From contig RQOL01000775.1 of assembly GCA_013076295.1 (NCBI GenBank), positions 1-64,000 of the forward strand: a stretch of 64,000 bases of DNA. The letters run 5' to 3'. A model generated the notes under the pieces. The model was not told the origin of the DNA and made no database searches. It saw nothing but the letters and a program-made list of their open reading frames with translations. Each line of letters begins with the position of its first letter. The stretch's first letter is position 1. The translations under genes were made by a program, and so were the position numbers. This stretch comes from Sanderia malayensis (taxonomy: Eukaryota; Cnidaria; Scyphozoa; Semaeostomeae; Pelagiidae). Positions 33,700-44,300 of the stretch are shown here, piece after piece.

Positions 33700-34130
33700 C
33701 TTACCATACAGAGGCAGCCACCAGCCAATTGCAAGGCGATACTGACTCACGGAGGTGAGCCGCCGATGTGCGGGGTCGGTTTGTCATACAGAGACAGGGA
33801 CCGGCCAATGCGGGGTCGGTTTGCCATACAGAGACAGGGACCGGCCAATGCGGTATTGACTCACGGAGGTGAGCTGCTGGTATGCGGGGTCGGTTTGTCG
33901 TAGAGAGACAGGGACCGGCCAATGCGGTATTGACTCACAGAGGTGAGCCGCTGGTATGCGGGGTCGGTTTGTCACGCAGAGACAGGGACCGGCCAAAGCG
34001 GTATTGACTCACAGAGGTGAGCTGCTGATATGCGGTGTGTCATACAAATACAGCCACTGGTCGAATGCCAGGTGATACTGACTCATCCAGATGAGTTGCT
34101 GATATGCGGAGCGGTTTGTCATACCGAGAT
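33700..34130. repeat. 74-bp minisatellite in element W
   Basis: Units such as ccggccaatgcggtattgac, then tcacggaggtgagctgctgg and tatgcggggtcggtttgtc, spaced 74 bases (33841, 33915, 33989). It grades into the 87-bp array that follows. The minus-strand ORFs of repeated WPVPVS type are its translation, not genes. Confidence 0.85.
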
Positions 34131-34299
34131 AGATACGGACCGGGTAGCTGAGTTGCCAACAGTGCGGAATGGAGGGCTCTTGGTACCCTGGCAGTAGTTG
34201 CCAACGCCGAACGCCGAAGCTATGCAACGCAATCTACCCTGCTCACACGTGTGAGCTGCCGATAGCAACGATTTTGGATTGGCTCATCCTATAAAGACA

Positions 34300-35040
34300 G
34301 CTGCAGGCCGAATGCAAGGCAATACTAACTCAAGCAAGTGAGCGGCTAATAGCAAAGACTTTTGATTAGTTCATTATGCAAAGACAGCAACAGTGCGAAT
34401 GCAAGGCAATACTAACTCAAGCAAGTGAGCCGCTAATAGCAAAGACTTTTGATTAGTTCATTATACAAAGACCGCAACAGTGCGAATGCAAGGCAATACT
34501 AACTCAAGCGAGTGAGCTGCTAATAGCAAAGACTTTTGAGTAGTTCATTATACAAAGACAGCAACAGTGCGAATGCAAGGCAATACTAACTCAAGCAAGT
34601 GAGCTGCTAATAGCAAAGACTTTTGAGTAGTTCATTATGCAAAGACAGCAACAGTGCGCATGCAAGGCAATACTAACTCAAGCAAGTGAGCCGCAAATAG
34701 CAAAGACTTTTGATTAGTTCATTATGCAAAGACAGCAACAGTGCGAATGCAAGGCAATACTAACTCAAGCAAGTGAGCCGCTAATAGCAAAGACTTTTGA
34801 TTAGTTCATTATGCAAAGACAGCAACAGTGCGAATGCAAGGCAATACTAACTCAAGCAAGTGAGCCGCTAATAGCAAAGACTTTTGATTAGTTCAATATG
34901 CAAAGACAGCAACAGTCCGAATACAAGGCAATACTAACTCAAGCAAATGAGCCGCTAATAGCAAAGACTTTGGATTAGTTCATTATGCAAAAACAGCGAC
35001 AGTGCGAATGCAAGGCAATACTGACTAGCGCAGGGGAGGT
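34300..35040. repeat. 87-bp minisatellite in element W
   Basis: Eight to nine units of 87 bases (starts of aatactaact at 34321, 34408, 34495, 34582). Each contains the imperfect palindrome ctcaagcaagtgag, then agcaaagacttttgattagt. The shared order (aat.c..ggcaatact, palindrome, cagag/caaagacag) shows that it is a diverged form of the preceding 74-bp unit. Confidence 0.9.
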
Positions 35041-35519
35041 GTTGATAGGCAAAATTTTTGCGTGGCTGATCATACAAAAACAGCCGCAGGCCTAATGAAA
35101 GGCAATACTGAATCACGCCTGGGAGTCCCGAACAGTGTTGATTGAAGCTCTGTGTGCCGTAAGAGCTTTAATGGAGCTAGGCGCCAAGGCATAGACAGCA
35201 GCAGCGTAAAAACATGTGGCACAGGAATGAGTATTCGGATAACAAGCAAAACAAACGAGCCAGAGAATAAGGAAATGATTAACATAGCGAAATTTGCTGC
35301 AGCACTTGGCTGGGTGTGATGCATCCTAGCAGTGGGAGTGTTAGTGCGCGTGCAGCATAGGCTAGGCTGTGTCGAGGTGTTTGAGATGTTTTGAGAGCCG
35401 CAGGGGTGTGTGGAACGTGAACCAGTGTTATTGTCTAGAGTGTCGAAAGGATGCAATGTGCAAGAAATTTGCTGGCAGGGTTATCATATTGTCATATTTC
35501 AAGGTTGCTGGCATAATAT

Positions 35520-36050
35520 TTGTTTTGGCATATCGCCCTATCTTGGCATATTGGCAAAATGGACAGACAAGACACTTTGACGACGCAAGCAATGTTAAGC
35601 CTGAACAGTAAAGGAGATACATGTGGGCGAAGCAAGCTCCCGGTGGATCCGACATGGCTTACTGCACTTTTTGCCAAGTTAATACTCAAACAAGATTTAG
35701 ATCCTAAGCAACACGAAGAAACTGCAAAGCACACAATGGCTATAAGAGCGATATCCAGTAACGCAAAGATCTGCCCGACGCAGACTTCAGAACATAAAAG
35801 TTGTTGGAGCCTTCTCTCAGGAAACAGTAGCACTTCATGGTTATCTTTGCAGCCATACAGTGCCTCTGCGCTGGATTTTAAATTTTGGGCATATTTCAGC
35901 GAGAATTTGCAACTCTGGCAGCCCTGGCTGGCAGACGCGCGCAATGTAAACGCTGGTTGCTTCCGACCGAGAAACGAAAATGTTAACGAGGAGACCTCGA
36001 CGACAGGAGCCGAAAGTTTTCGACAGCGCAGCAGAAGAATCAGTTGTTAA
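35520..36050 (+). CDS. Unidentified ORF in the right part of element W
   Basis: About 176 codons (track start may not be ATG-true), W-, S- and L-containing (YSASALDFKFWAYFSENLQL), with an R/E-rich tail. A second frame from 35980 (LAWINAAIVYAEHGLPE) gives more protein-like sequence, so a frameshift near 35990 is possible. The opposite strand is also open. I do not recognise a family and it may not be a gene. Confidence 0.25.
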   Translation: MFWHIALSWHIGKMDRQDTLTTQAMLSLNSKGDTCGRSKLPVDPTWLTALFAKLILKQDLDPKQHEETAKHTMAIRAISSNAKICPTQTSEHKSCWSLLSGNSSTSWLSLQPYSASALDFKFWAYFSENLQLWQPWLADARNVNAGCFRPRNENVNEETSTTGAESFRQRSRRISC

Positions 36051-36767
36051 AAACGCCTTGGCATGGATAAACGCTGCAATTGTGTATGCTGAACACGGAT
36101 TGCCAGAATCAAGACATACAGGTGACGCAAGAGCAAAACATAGAGACGAGTTGATGAACGAAGAAAAGTAACAAAGACACGCGTATCGGGCAAGGTAGGA
36201 AACGGCAATAAAAGGCGAGCAACGGCAATAAAAGGCGAGCAACAGCAAAAAGAAGGTTCGCATTTCGCAACTGTAGGTTGGTTAAAATTATGTACATTAA
36301 TTTAGATAAGCATGGATGTACATGTAGGAGCATAAGAAACAGCAAAATAGATGGAACGATCTCACCGAGAATGCGGGCCTGAAGGGACGATACAGCGAGC
36401 AACTTTTCAACTGGAAATTCCGGCGTGGCCAGGCAGCTATAATATGTCGAGATAAGCCCAACAGAGGAGCCACAACAGCAATCAATGGATACTAAAATAA
36501 CCTCTTGAAACTGGCAGCCAATTGTGAGATAAAAAGGCGATAGAACAATAAAACCAAGCAGCAATTCGGCAAGCATGCAGCACAAATGTAATACGAAGCC
36601 AATAGATCTCCCGCTGGGGAGGTATGCTAGCATGGGGCAACAGCGAGCAGTGGGGTGCCTGTCCATTAAACTTGGTTAAACCACACGTGCTCTAACCCGT
36701 GAATTTTCACTATTTGGTTTTGCAAAATATTCAATAAGCGCCCGGGCGCTTAATAGAGGAAATACGG

Positions 36768-38133
36768 TATGTGCTACTATCAGAATAACAGAATAGAATA
36801 CGTGTAACAAAATGTAGGTAGAATTGTAGGCCTTAAAAGTGATAAAAAATGGTTAAAAAGTTCCTTGGTGATTCTGTTCAATATGTTAACAAAAGTTGTC
36901 AGAAATTAGATTTAAATAAACTTTAACTACTAAGTAACGTACCGAGATTATTCTCATAATCCCAAAATACAGTCGCATTTGGCTCCATCGTAGAAAAATA
37001 GTGTGAGTAGTGATCAATTATTGAGAGAAAAAGAGAATAAATGAGAAAGGATAAGAACTTGGCTTGCAGTGCGCATGCAATGTGTATTACAGAAACACAA
37101 CTAACAACAGCACTTACAACATAAACCAAATATGACACTCATATCTTAGGAGGAGTGCATATGTTCATTATGTTCATATATATGAAGAGACCATGTTAGA
37201 TCGACGAAAACACGCCCTTTTCCTGACTTGCAAGACCACTTGTGTCTTGTCTCTTGTCACACACCAGACGGCAGGAGTGACGACCACATGACCAACACAC
37301 AAAAACCAATGAGATAATTGAAAGAAACTACAACTAATCCCTAGCTTCCCGTTCCGCTATTCTTCCAAAGTGGCAATGGGTCATTGAGACATTGGAACAC
37401 ATGAGAAAATTCCACTTAAGTATTACGTCTTTACAAATCACAGGAAAATCATCTCACGTTTACCACAAGGATTTCATCTCCATTTTTTCGTCGTATACAA
37501 ACGAGGCCGCCATTATTTAATTTCTGCACACGAAAATTTCCCCACTCTACCATAAACTCACGTGACGCGAGTCAAAAATGAAATATAGTATATGAAATAT
37601 AGGAAATAGCACAACGAATCAAACATTCGTTTAGTTAATGATAACTTTAACAAAACTTACAACCCATTACATCATTCAAAAGGTCTTACCAAGCAGTGCT
37701 CAATAGCAATACTTTGACACTTGTAGAATAAGTCAATAACAAAGATATGGTGTCTGATCTTGTCAAAATTTCTCAAAATAACGTGGCAGATAGCAACATT
37801 TCTGGTAAAGATTTTCCTGAGGGGTCGGTTTTGTACAAACATATTCTTGAAAAAAAATTGCTATGAAAATGGAAAACCACTTTTCCAAGATTTTTCTAGA
37901 TAATTCAACACGTGTGTTCAAAAAAGGATGAGGAAAATAAAACTGTAACCAACCACAATAAAACTTATTCCATTACATTCACATATAGCTTACATCTAGA
38001 GATACAACCAAAAACAAAGATATAAAGGAATTATTGAACAAATTTATCACGGCTGTTTGATATATTACTAGTACAGGGGAAACAAGTACACGGTAAAAAT
38101 ACATAGGCCTGCTTCAGCCGATACTTCATGAAG
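36768..38133. other. 3' flank of the clathrin light chain gene, no gene seen
   Basis: AT-rich and without credible ORFs. The last exon of the clathrin light chain ends at 38134 on the minus strand, so the 3' UTR should occupy the right-hand part of this stretch. I could not place a polyadenylation signal with confidence. Confidence 0.35.
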
Positions 38134-38305
38134 CTAACGAATAAGTGGTTCTTGTTTCAAGCGCAACAAAATGCTTCGCATTCTTGATACATCTTTAGTA
38201 GTTTTGTTTACTTTTGGATTAAAATCACACAATCGTGCAACCTTTACCCATTCATTCCCCTGTGAAGTACTTGCCATATCTTCGATGAATTCCTCTTGCG
38301 CAGCT
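38134..38305 (-). CDS. Clathrin light chain exon 5 (C-terminus)
   Basis: Acceptor tttttag before 38305, stop TAG at 38136-38134. Encodes AAQEEFIEDM and the highly conserved WVKVARLCDFNPK segment with RMRSILLRLKQEP at the end. It matches the C-terminal calmodulin-binding/trimerisation region of the family closely. Confidence 0.9.
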
Positions 38306-41300
38306 CTAAAAATGAATTAAAATATATTCACCAAAGAGACTTTGTGGCAAATATATGGTAAGTAAATATAAATCGGAAGGTTTGAAAACTAACCTGTTTT
38401 CGTTTTTGACTTTATCAAGTTGCTCGTTGTACCTATTGTACCAATCCTCTAATTCTTTTCGTGCCTTATCAGCCCAGCGTTGACGTTCATCATTTTCTCC
38501 TTTCTCCATCTCCTCTAAGAGCTCAGACTTCTCCTCCCTCCATTTTCTAAGAAGAAATTTGCATGGCATTTACTTGATCGGCTCCCTGGTTAAAACAATT
38601 ACTATTATTTCTATGATGTTGATACCATCGCCAAAACGTGACGGAAACATAGCCTTAAACCTTCATCAAAAAGTAAACTTCAGAGTGCAATCCACTGTGA
38701 ACTATTCTGATGATGGCCGGTAACACTCGAAGTAATTATCTTCGTACCCAGAGACAAATATACCTGTTTCGTGAGACCACGTTTTAATAAATTAGATTTT
38801 GTTGTGTTATGCTTCAAGCAAACAGACATTTCTACAGATCAAAAGAAGATAGCAAGAACGAGATGTAGGATGGCGTCATTGGCTAAAGTACAGAGACATA
38901 GAGAAACCAGAAACCTACGGATCAAGCAGGGTATTATTTGCGCTAAATCCATCACCCTTTTGTTGGGTGAAACCCACATGGTCCACTTAGATGTGAGCAA
39001 AAATACGCACAAGAAGTTGCAGCAATAAGGGTAAGCCTGTACGGCATCACTCTGAGTGCAGAGTCAGTAAGAGAGGTGAACATCTGAAAACAATGCATAT
39101 GAAATATTCAACAAAGCCAAATTCATTTTACAAAAATGGCATTCCAGCTGACCGGAATTAGGCAAGGAAGAGAATACTTAAATAAATGCTGAGGAAATAA
39201 AAAGGAAATCATGATCGTGTCATGACGGTGAGGAAATCTCATCTTCCCGCACTCAAGCCTAAAGTGATAAAATATCACAATTACAATGAAGGGGACCCTT
39301 CAGGGGACTCATCACCTATACGGTCTAAAATGAAGAATAGAGTGAGCGTCTTCCACAAATGTTATTGCAGATTTGTACTCAAGAGATCATTGTCTGTCGA
39401 TTGATATCTAATTTACTCCGTTTGGGCGTGGTTTGTAACATACAAATTCGCCCGTACTTCGTACCACAAAATGCCAAGGCCATTGTTTTCATACAGCACT
39501 GCACTGCAAAATATTGTCTTCTGGAAATAGTAGGAATACGTTCAATTCACCAATAAAACTTTAATATGTTAAACCGACCATGATTTGAGGAACATTCGAT
39601 TATTTATTTGATCTTGAGCGATAATAATATCCACGTATTTGACATTTGAATTATATGGCTTCAGACCGTAAAATTCGTTTGCAAGCCTCCAAAAAGATGG
39701 CCGATCAATGCTTCAACTTTGGTATCGATGCATCAACCTCCATGGTAAAGCGGAAAATGGCCTAATGTTTCTGAGTTACGCGATCAAAGAGCTAAAACTT
39801 CGAACCAGAAATATAATCCAACGTAATTAACAAAAATATCTACCATGCCAAATATGAATAACAAATTAATGTGTGGCAGATGGAAAATTGGATACAGATG
39901 AAGTATCGTTGAAGCAACGATAGTTGCATGGATCAAAAGAACGCAAACGGGATTTGAAAGCACGGAAGCATTTCGAAATGAAAAGGAGCAACTGGCAGGG
40001 GAGTCACGAAAGATGGCTGTTAGCCAGATACACTACATCATCAGTCAAACATTAAAAGAAATAATATTAAACTAATATCAATCTAATAACTGATTTCCAG
40101 TAAAATCGAATTACCTATTCATGACCAATTTTTTTTTATCAATTTTAACCCCTGGATACAAAAATTCACAGATTTAATTCTCCAGCCTTGAATGCAGCAA
40201 AGTCCAAAAACATTTATTTTCTGACCATTCGACAACCGGTGCTACTGCCCCCTAAATTCTTGAAGGTGGAACATTTTGATTTCAGTATTATATTTAGTTT
40301 TATCAAAATCAAAGAACCTTTATTTTGCAAAACAATATTTAAGTATTGATCGCAACGGTTTGCATTACTGTTGGAGCAATGAAAATGCTTTAAACAACTA
40401 TTTATCTTCTTGAGAAACACTCATGCACAAAAGAATTGGGAATGCAGTTGAGGAGAAACTATTAACTTGCCTACATCAAAGTCGTACCCTGCAATCTTAA
40501 AAAGTGAGGTCCATCAAAAATAAATAGCTCGTTGTTACCAGTTACCTTTTCAATTTCACCTCCTGGGCATAAAATTCAGGGATTTAATCCGGAGCTTCAA
40601 ATACAAATCCAGCAAAATAAACAATTAAGAATGACTTGAGAACAGAGTTGAACTAAACTACTAGAATAATTTCCCCAAATGCCATTTTAAGGAAACGGGG
40701 CTCTGATTACGAGTCAGGCTTGACATCACAACACAAAAGACTCCTTTCAATTTGAATTATGAACACGTTGCTCTGCTGAAACAAAAACCCCGAATGAAAG
40801 ATGATAGGCTAAAGCAAAAAAGGGATACTTTTCTTGCAAAAGTGTTGTCCAAGAAAGACAACCAAGGGGGGTTTATACCTTGCAAGATTCAGAATAAGAA
40901 CGCACATCCTTTTTGAGGGAAAAACTTTGTGATCGTCGAAATCTAAAGTCCAATTGATTACAAGAGCAATAGTGCCACAAAGACAGTAATAATGGACTTA
41001 CTTGAGTTACTTACGATTGACAAGGTTTTGCTCAAAAGGTAATCATTTCGGGAAAATGGGCGCAACGCAAGTTCAAATGTAACGAAGATCAAACTTGTAA
41101 TTTGCAACAGAAAATCGCAACTGGCAAATAAATTGATATTATAAGATGATGTCAGTACAGAACTTGCTTTTTAAATATGAATTTTCCGCATATAGTGTTC
41201 TTGAACTTAACTTACCGTATCTCCGCTACTTTAATCGGAGAAACTTTCGCGAGATAAACTGTCGCAAATTTCGCGAATTTTGGCCATTTTCCCAAAAGTT

Positions 41301-44300
41301 TGACACGCAAATATTTTCAAAATTGCAATTCGCGAAAGTTTATATCGCGAAATTTGTTTTAACGTAATACTTTACATATTTCTCTATTCGCGAAAGTTTA
41401 TCTCGCAAAGTTTTTTCGATTTGTAAATTCGCGAAAGTTTGTCCAAAAAATTTCGCAAGTTTCTTGCCTCGCCAAAGTTTATCTCGCAAAACTTTCTCCC
41501 CTTAAGTATTTAGCGCCCACCCTCTTTTAACCGCCCCCTCCAATAAGCGCCCACCCTAATATCAAAAAGTGTGAAATAAGCCCCCCCCTATTAACTGCCC
41601 AGGGCGGTTAATAGAATCCCTACATAAATAATAATAACGTAGAAACTCTTTAAGGCTGGAAAAACACTTTCCTGTTTCGAAAATGCCCATATAAGAAGCA
41701 CAAGGACATCTGTATCTTTCGAGACGATAACCACATCCGTATCCTGCTTTGCCGCGTGAAGGACTAAGCGCGTGTCGGCTTCCTCATGGTTACATTCGTG
41801 TAGAAGGGTAGAGCGTTGTCTTTCCACTATATATAGACAGGGTATTGCTAATAACAACTTCACCCGCTTCACGTTATTCCTGGTTGCGACACCACCTCAT
41901 ATTCAGGAAAAGTTAAAATTCTCAAGAAGTTGCTGATAGATGAGTCGAAATGTGAGCTAATCGAAAACCTTGGCGCAAGCAAAACTCTTGACAAAGATTC
42001 TATGGAAGACGTCAAACAATATATCCAAATGAATATATCCAGCGGGAAAGAAAACGAAACATATGTCCAAACAAGAATACGCTTATATCAGAAGTTGAAA
42101 GAAAAGACGTGGAGCAAGCTATCAGAAGATGCCATCTACAGGTTTACATTTGGAAATATGTTGCCATGAAAATATAGATGCGTTATCTTACGAAGAGAAT
42201 GGCTGGAAAGTTGAGGAGAATAAATTAATACCAAATTGGTTTACATGAAAGCAATTGCCTCCAACATTAGCAAACAAAGGAAACGCCTAAAAAAGAAGAT
42301 TAAAAATGCGAGTGATGCGGATACAGAGGCAAGTGAATCGGAAGGTGGCTGCAAGAGAAAACGGAGAAGGAAGAATAAAAGTAATCCAGTAAAGAGCTCG
42401 GTTTTTCGTGAATCGCTATCTGCTTGTCATGAAGACAGAGATGATGAAGAAGATGGGAATACGTCTGCGCCAGTGACGGAATCACAATCCTTTGCGAGTG
42501 AAATTGACCATCACAGTGAGCGGGAGGTATCCGATTTCTTCTCAAGTGAAGATTCTTTCGATGAATGGTTACCGTAGAGCTTTTTCATACAAGTTTCTAG
42601 GTATGTCTTTTAACACAACTGGGGATTTTGTTATGTTGGGTTTTCACAATCCGCTGAAATTTTCGACAATATCCATAGCAATTTAGGAGTATATACTGTA
42701 TATCAGCGCATTTGAGCTCATTGAGGTATTACTTAAGCCTAGAATTTCAATTCGGATGTCAAATCGCAAGTAAAACAGCGTCCCCTCATAATTTTTGAAA
42801 ATTTCAAAACCGCCATTTTGATCACGTGACTAAAATGAAAATGCTTATATCTCGCTACCCGTGAGTGTGATAATATAAGTGTTTTATATAATTTTGCTTC
42901 ATATGAGGTGCCGAACAACATGCAACAAAAGGTTTCGAAATCCAGGGGGTTAACATTTTTCTGACCGTCAATTATGACATCATCAATCACGTGACATCCA
43001 TTGTTTTACCAGAATGTTCCTAACTCTTAAATATTCGTAAGACCCCTAAGTATCGGAATCTGAAGAAAAATCGTTGGTTAGGCACGTTGCCAGATTGTTA
43101 TTAGCAATACCCTGTCTATTTCGCAGAGTCATTTTAGTAATACCGTAAATCCTCGAATAAGCCCCCGGGGGCTTATTTGCAAAAATGAATTTTTGGGTGG
43201 GGGCTTATTCGAGGGGGGCGCTTATTCGAGGGGGGGGGGCTTATTTCAAAGTTGACAGAAAAAAGACGACATAATTTTCTCAATCAGCTAAACTTTTTTC
43301 ACAAAGTGCTGTGTGAAGATCTAACAAACGTATAATTTGTTTATCATCACGAAAATAGCGTTTCTTTTTGCTTTCTTGTCTCCAGTCAAAGGAAGTGATA
43401 CTGTATAGCCATTGTTTTGTGGGGGCTTTCTCGAAATAAGATATTATTCTGCACTTTGCTTCCCTCGAATAAGACCCCATGGGGGATTCGAGGGGGGGCT
43501 TATTTGCAAAAATGATTTCTTAGGTGGGGCTTAATCGAGGGGGGGGCTTATTCGAACGTGGGGGCTTATTCGAGGATTTACGGTATCCCATTCTCTTCTT
43601 GGGTCCCAATAATCTCATAGAAACCCTGACAGGAATTCATTAACAAAGAAACAAAAAAATAAACAAAATGAGTATCGTACTTCAATGATTCAGGTTCTTG
43701 TTGCTGGAGATTCATGGTTGCTGTTGGTGGGGAGAAGGGAACGTCCTATGATACAATGATAACTTTCAGTCAATGAAGAGTGAAAACCAAGAAAAAAAGA
43801 AATTAGTAAAAATGAAATAGGTTACTGGTGTCATTAAGAAAAGAAAAAAGTAAGAAGTAACTCAACCTTCAACTCATCGGAAAAAACCATTGACCAATGT
43901 CTCCTGTGTCTCCTGAGGAGCTGAGTCATTCAAGTCAGAACCAGGCTACAATCAGAGCAAACAAGAAATATTCAATTTTTCGAGCAACTAGGTTTTCAAC
44001 ATCAAGACATTACTTCACTTCATATCCACTGGCCAATCTACAAATTTATTAAACAACGTGCTGTAGCGGCCAAAATAGAGTTCAGCTTCTTTTCTATAAG
44101 CGTTAATTTTCCAAATGCTATATTTGACTTTCTCTTTTGGCTATCATCAAAATTGTGCTGTTTTTTACATTTCAAGTATACCTATTAATTTTCAGCTGTT
44201 GAATTGCATGTGAAACTTTAAAATTAAATGAAAACTAAAGGTCGCTCTTCTCATGCGCCGAATCAAATAGGTGAATTAAGTGCATGACAAGAGCGACGGT

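Larger units (their letters stand above)
32832..36767. mobile_element. Element W: 3.9-kb TA-inserting element filled with tandem repeats
   Basis: The ends are inverted (CCGTATTTCCTCTATT, then CGCCC-rich; right end ggcgcttaatagaggaaata cgg), with TA on both sides (32830-32831 and 36768-36769). Related ends occur at 41504-41613. Inside are two direct repeat pairs: A (32954-33097 and 33383-33525) and B (33226-33383 and 36545-36702). Read together this is a short deleted unit (A1-B1, 430 bp) joined in tandem to a long unit (A2-B2, 3.3 kb) between one pair of termini. The long unit carries two minisatellites. No transposase is seen; it is non-autonomous. Confidence 0.75.
41836..43116. mobile_element. 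Element V: 1.28-kb TA-inserting element
   Basis: Terminal inverted repeats GACAGGGTATTGCTAATAAC and inverse, with TA at 41834-41835 and 43117-43118. Removing it with one TA restores the PIN-like reading frame on the minus strand, which is direct proof of insertion. It carries two plus-strand ORFs. Confidence 0.85.
41614..43140 (-). pseudogene. PIN-like nuclease domain fragment of a transposon, split by element V
   Basis: The minus-strand frame at about 41614-41833 reads CNHEEADTRLVLHAAKQDTD followed by VVIVSKDTDVLVLLIWAFSK. The paired acidic motifs (EEADTR and KDTDVLVL) look like the acidic centre of PIN/FEN-type nucleases and are, from memory, common in cnidarian mobile-element proteins. 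The same frame continues beyond element V at 43119-43140 (codons for MTLRN). Both ends are cut by MITEs. Only a fragment; no start or stop of its own. Confidence 0.5.

Noticed and set aside
33701..34227. Repeated minus-strand ORFs (GPCLCVTNRPRIPAAHL type)
   Set aside because: They are translations of the 74-bp minisatellite, with no family signature.
35492..36263. Overlapping ORFs on both strands in element W
   Set aside because: Both strands are open over the same bases and none shows a known domain; only the plus-strand ORF is listed, at low confidence.
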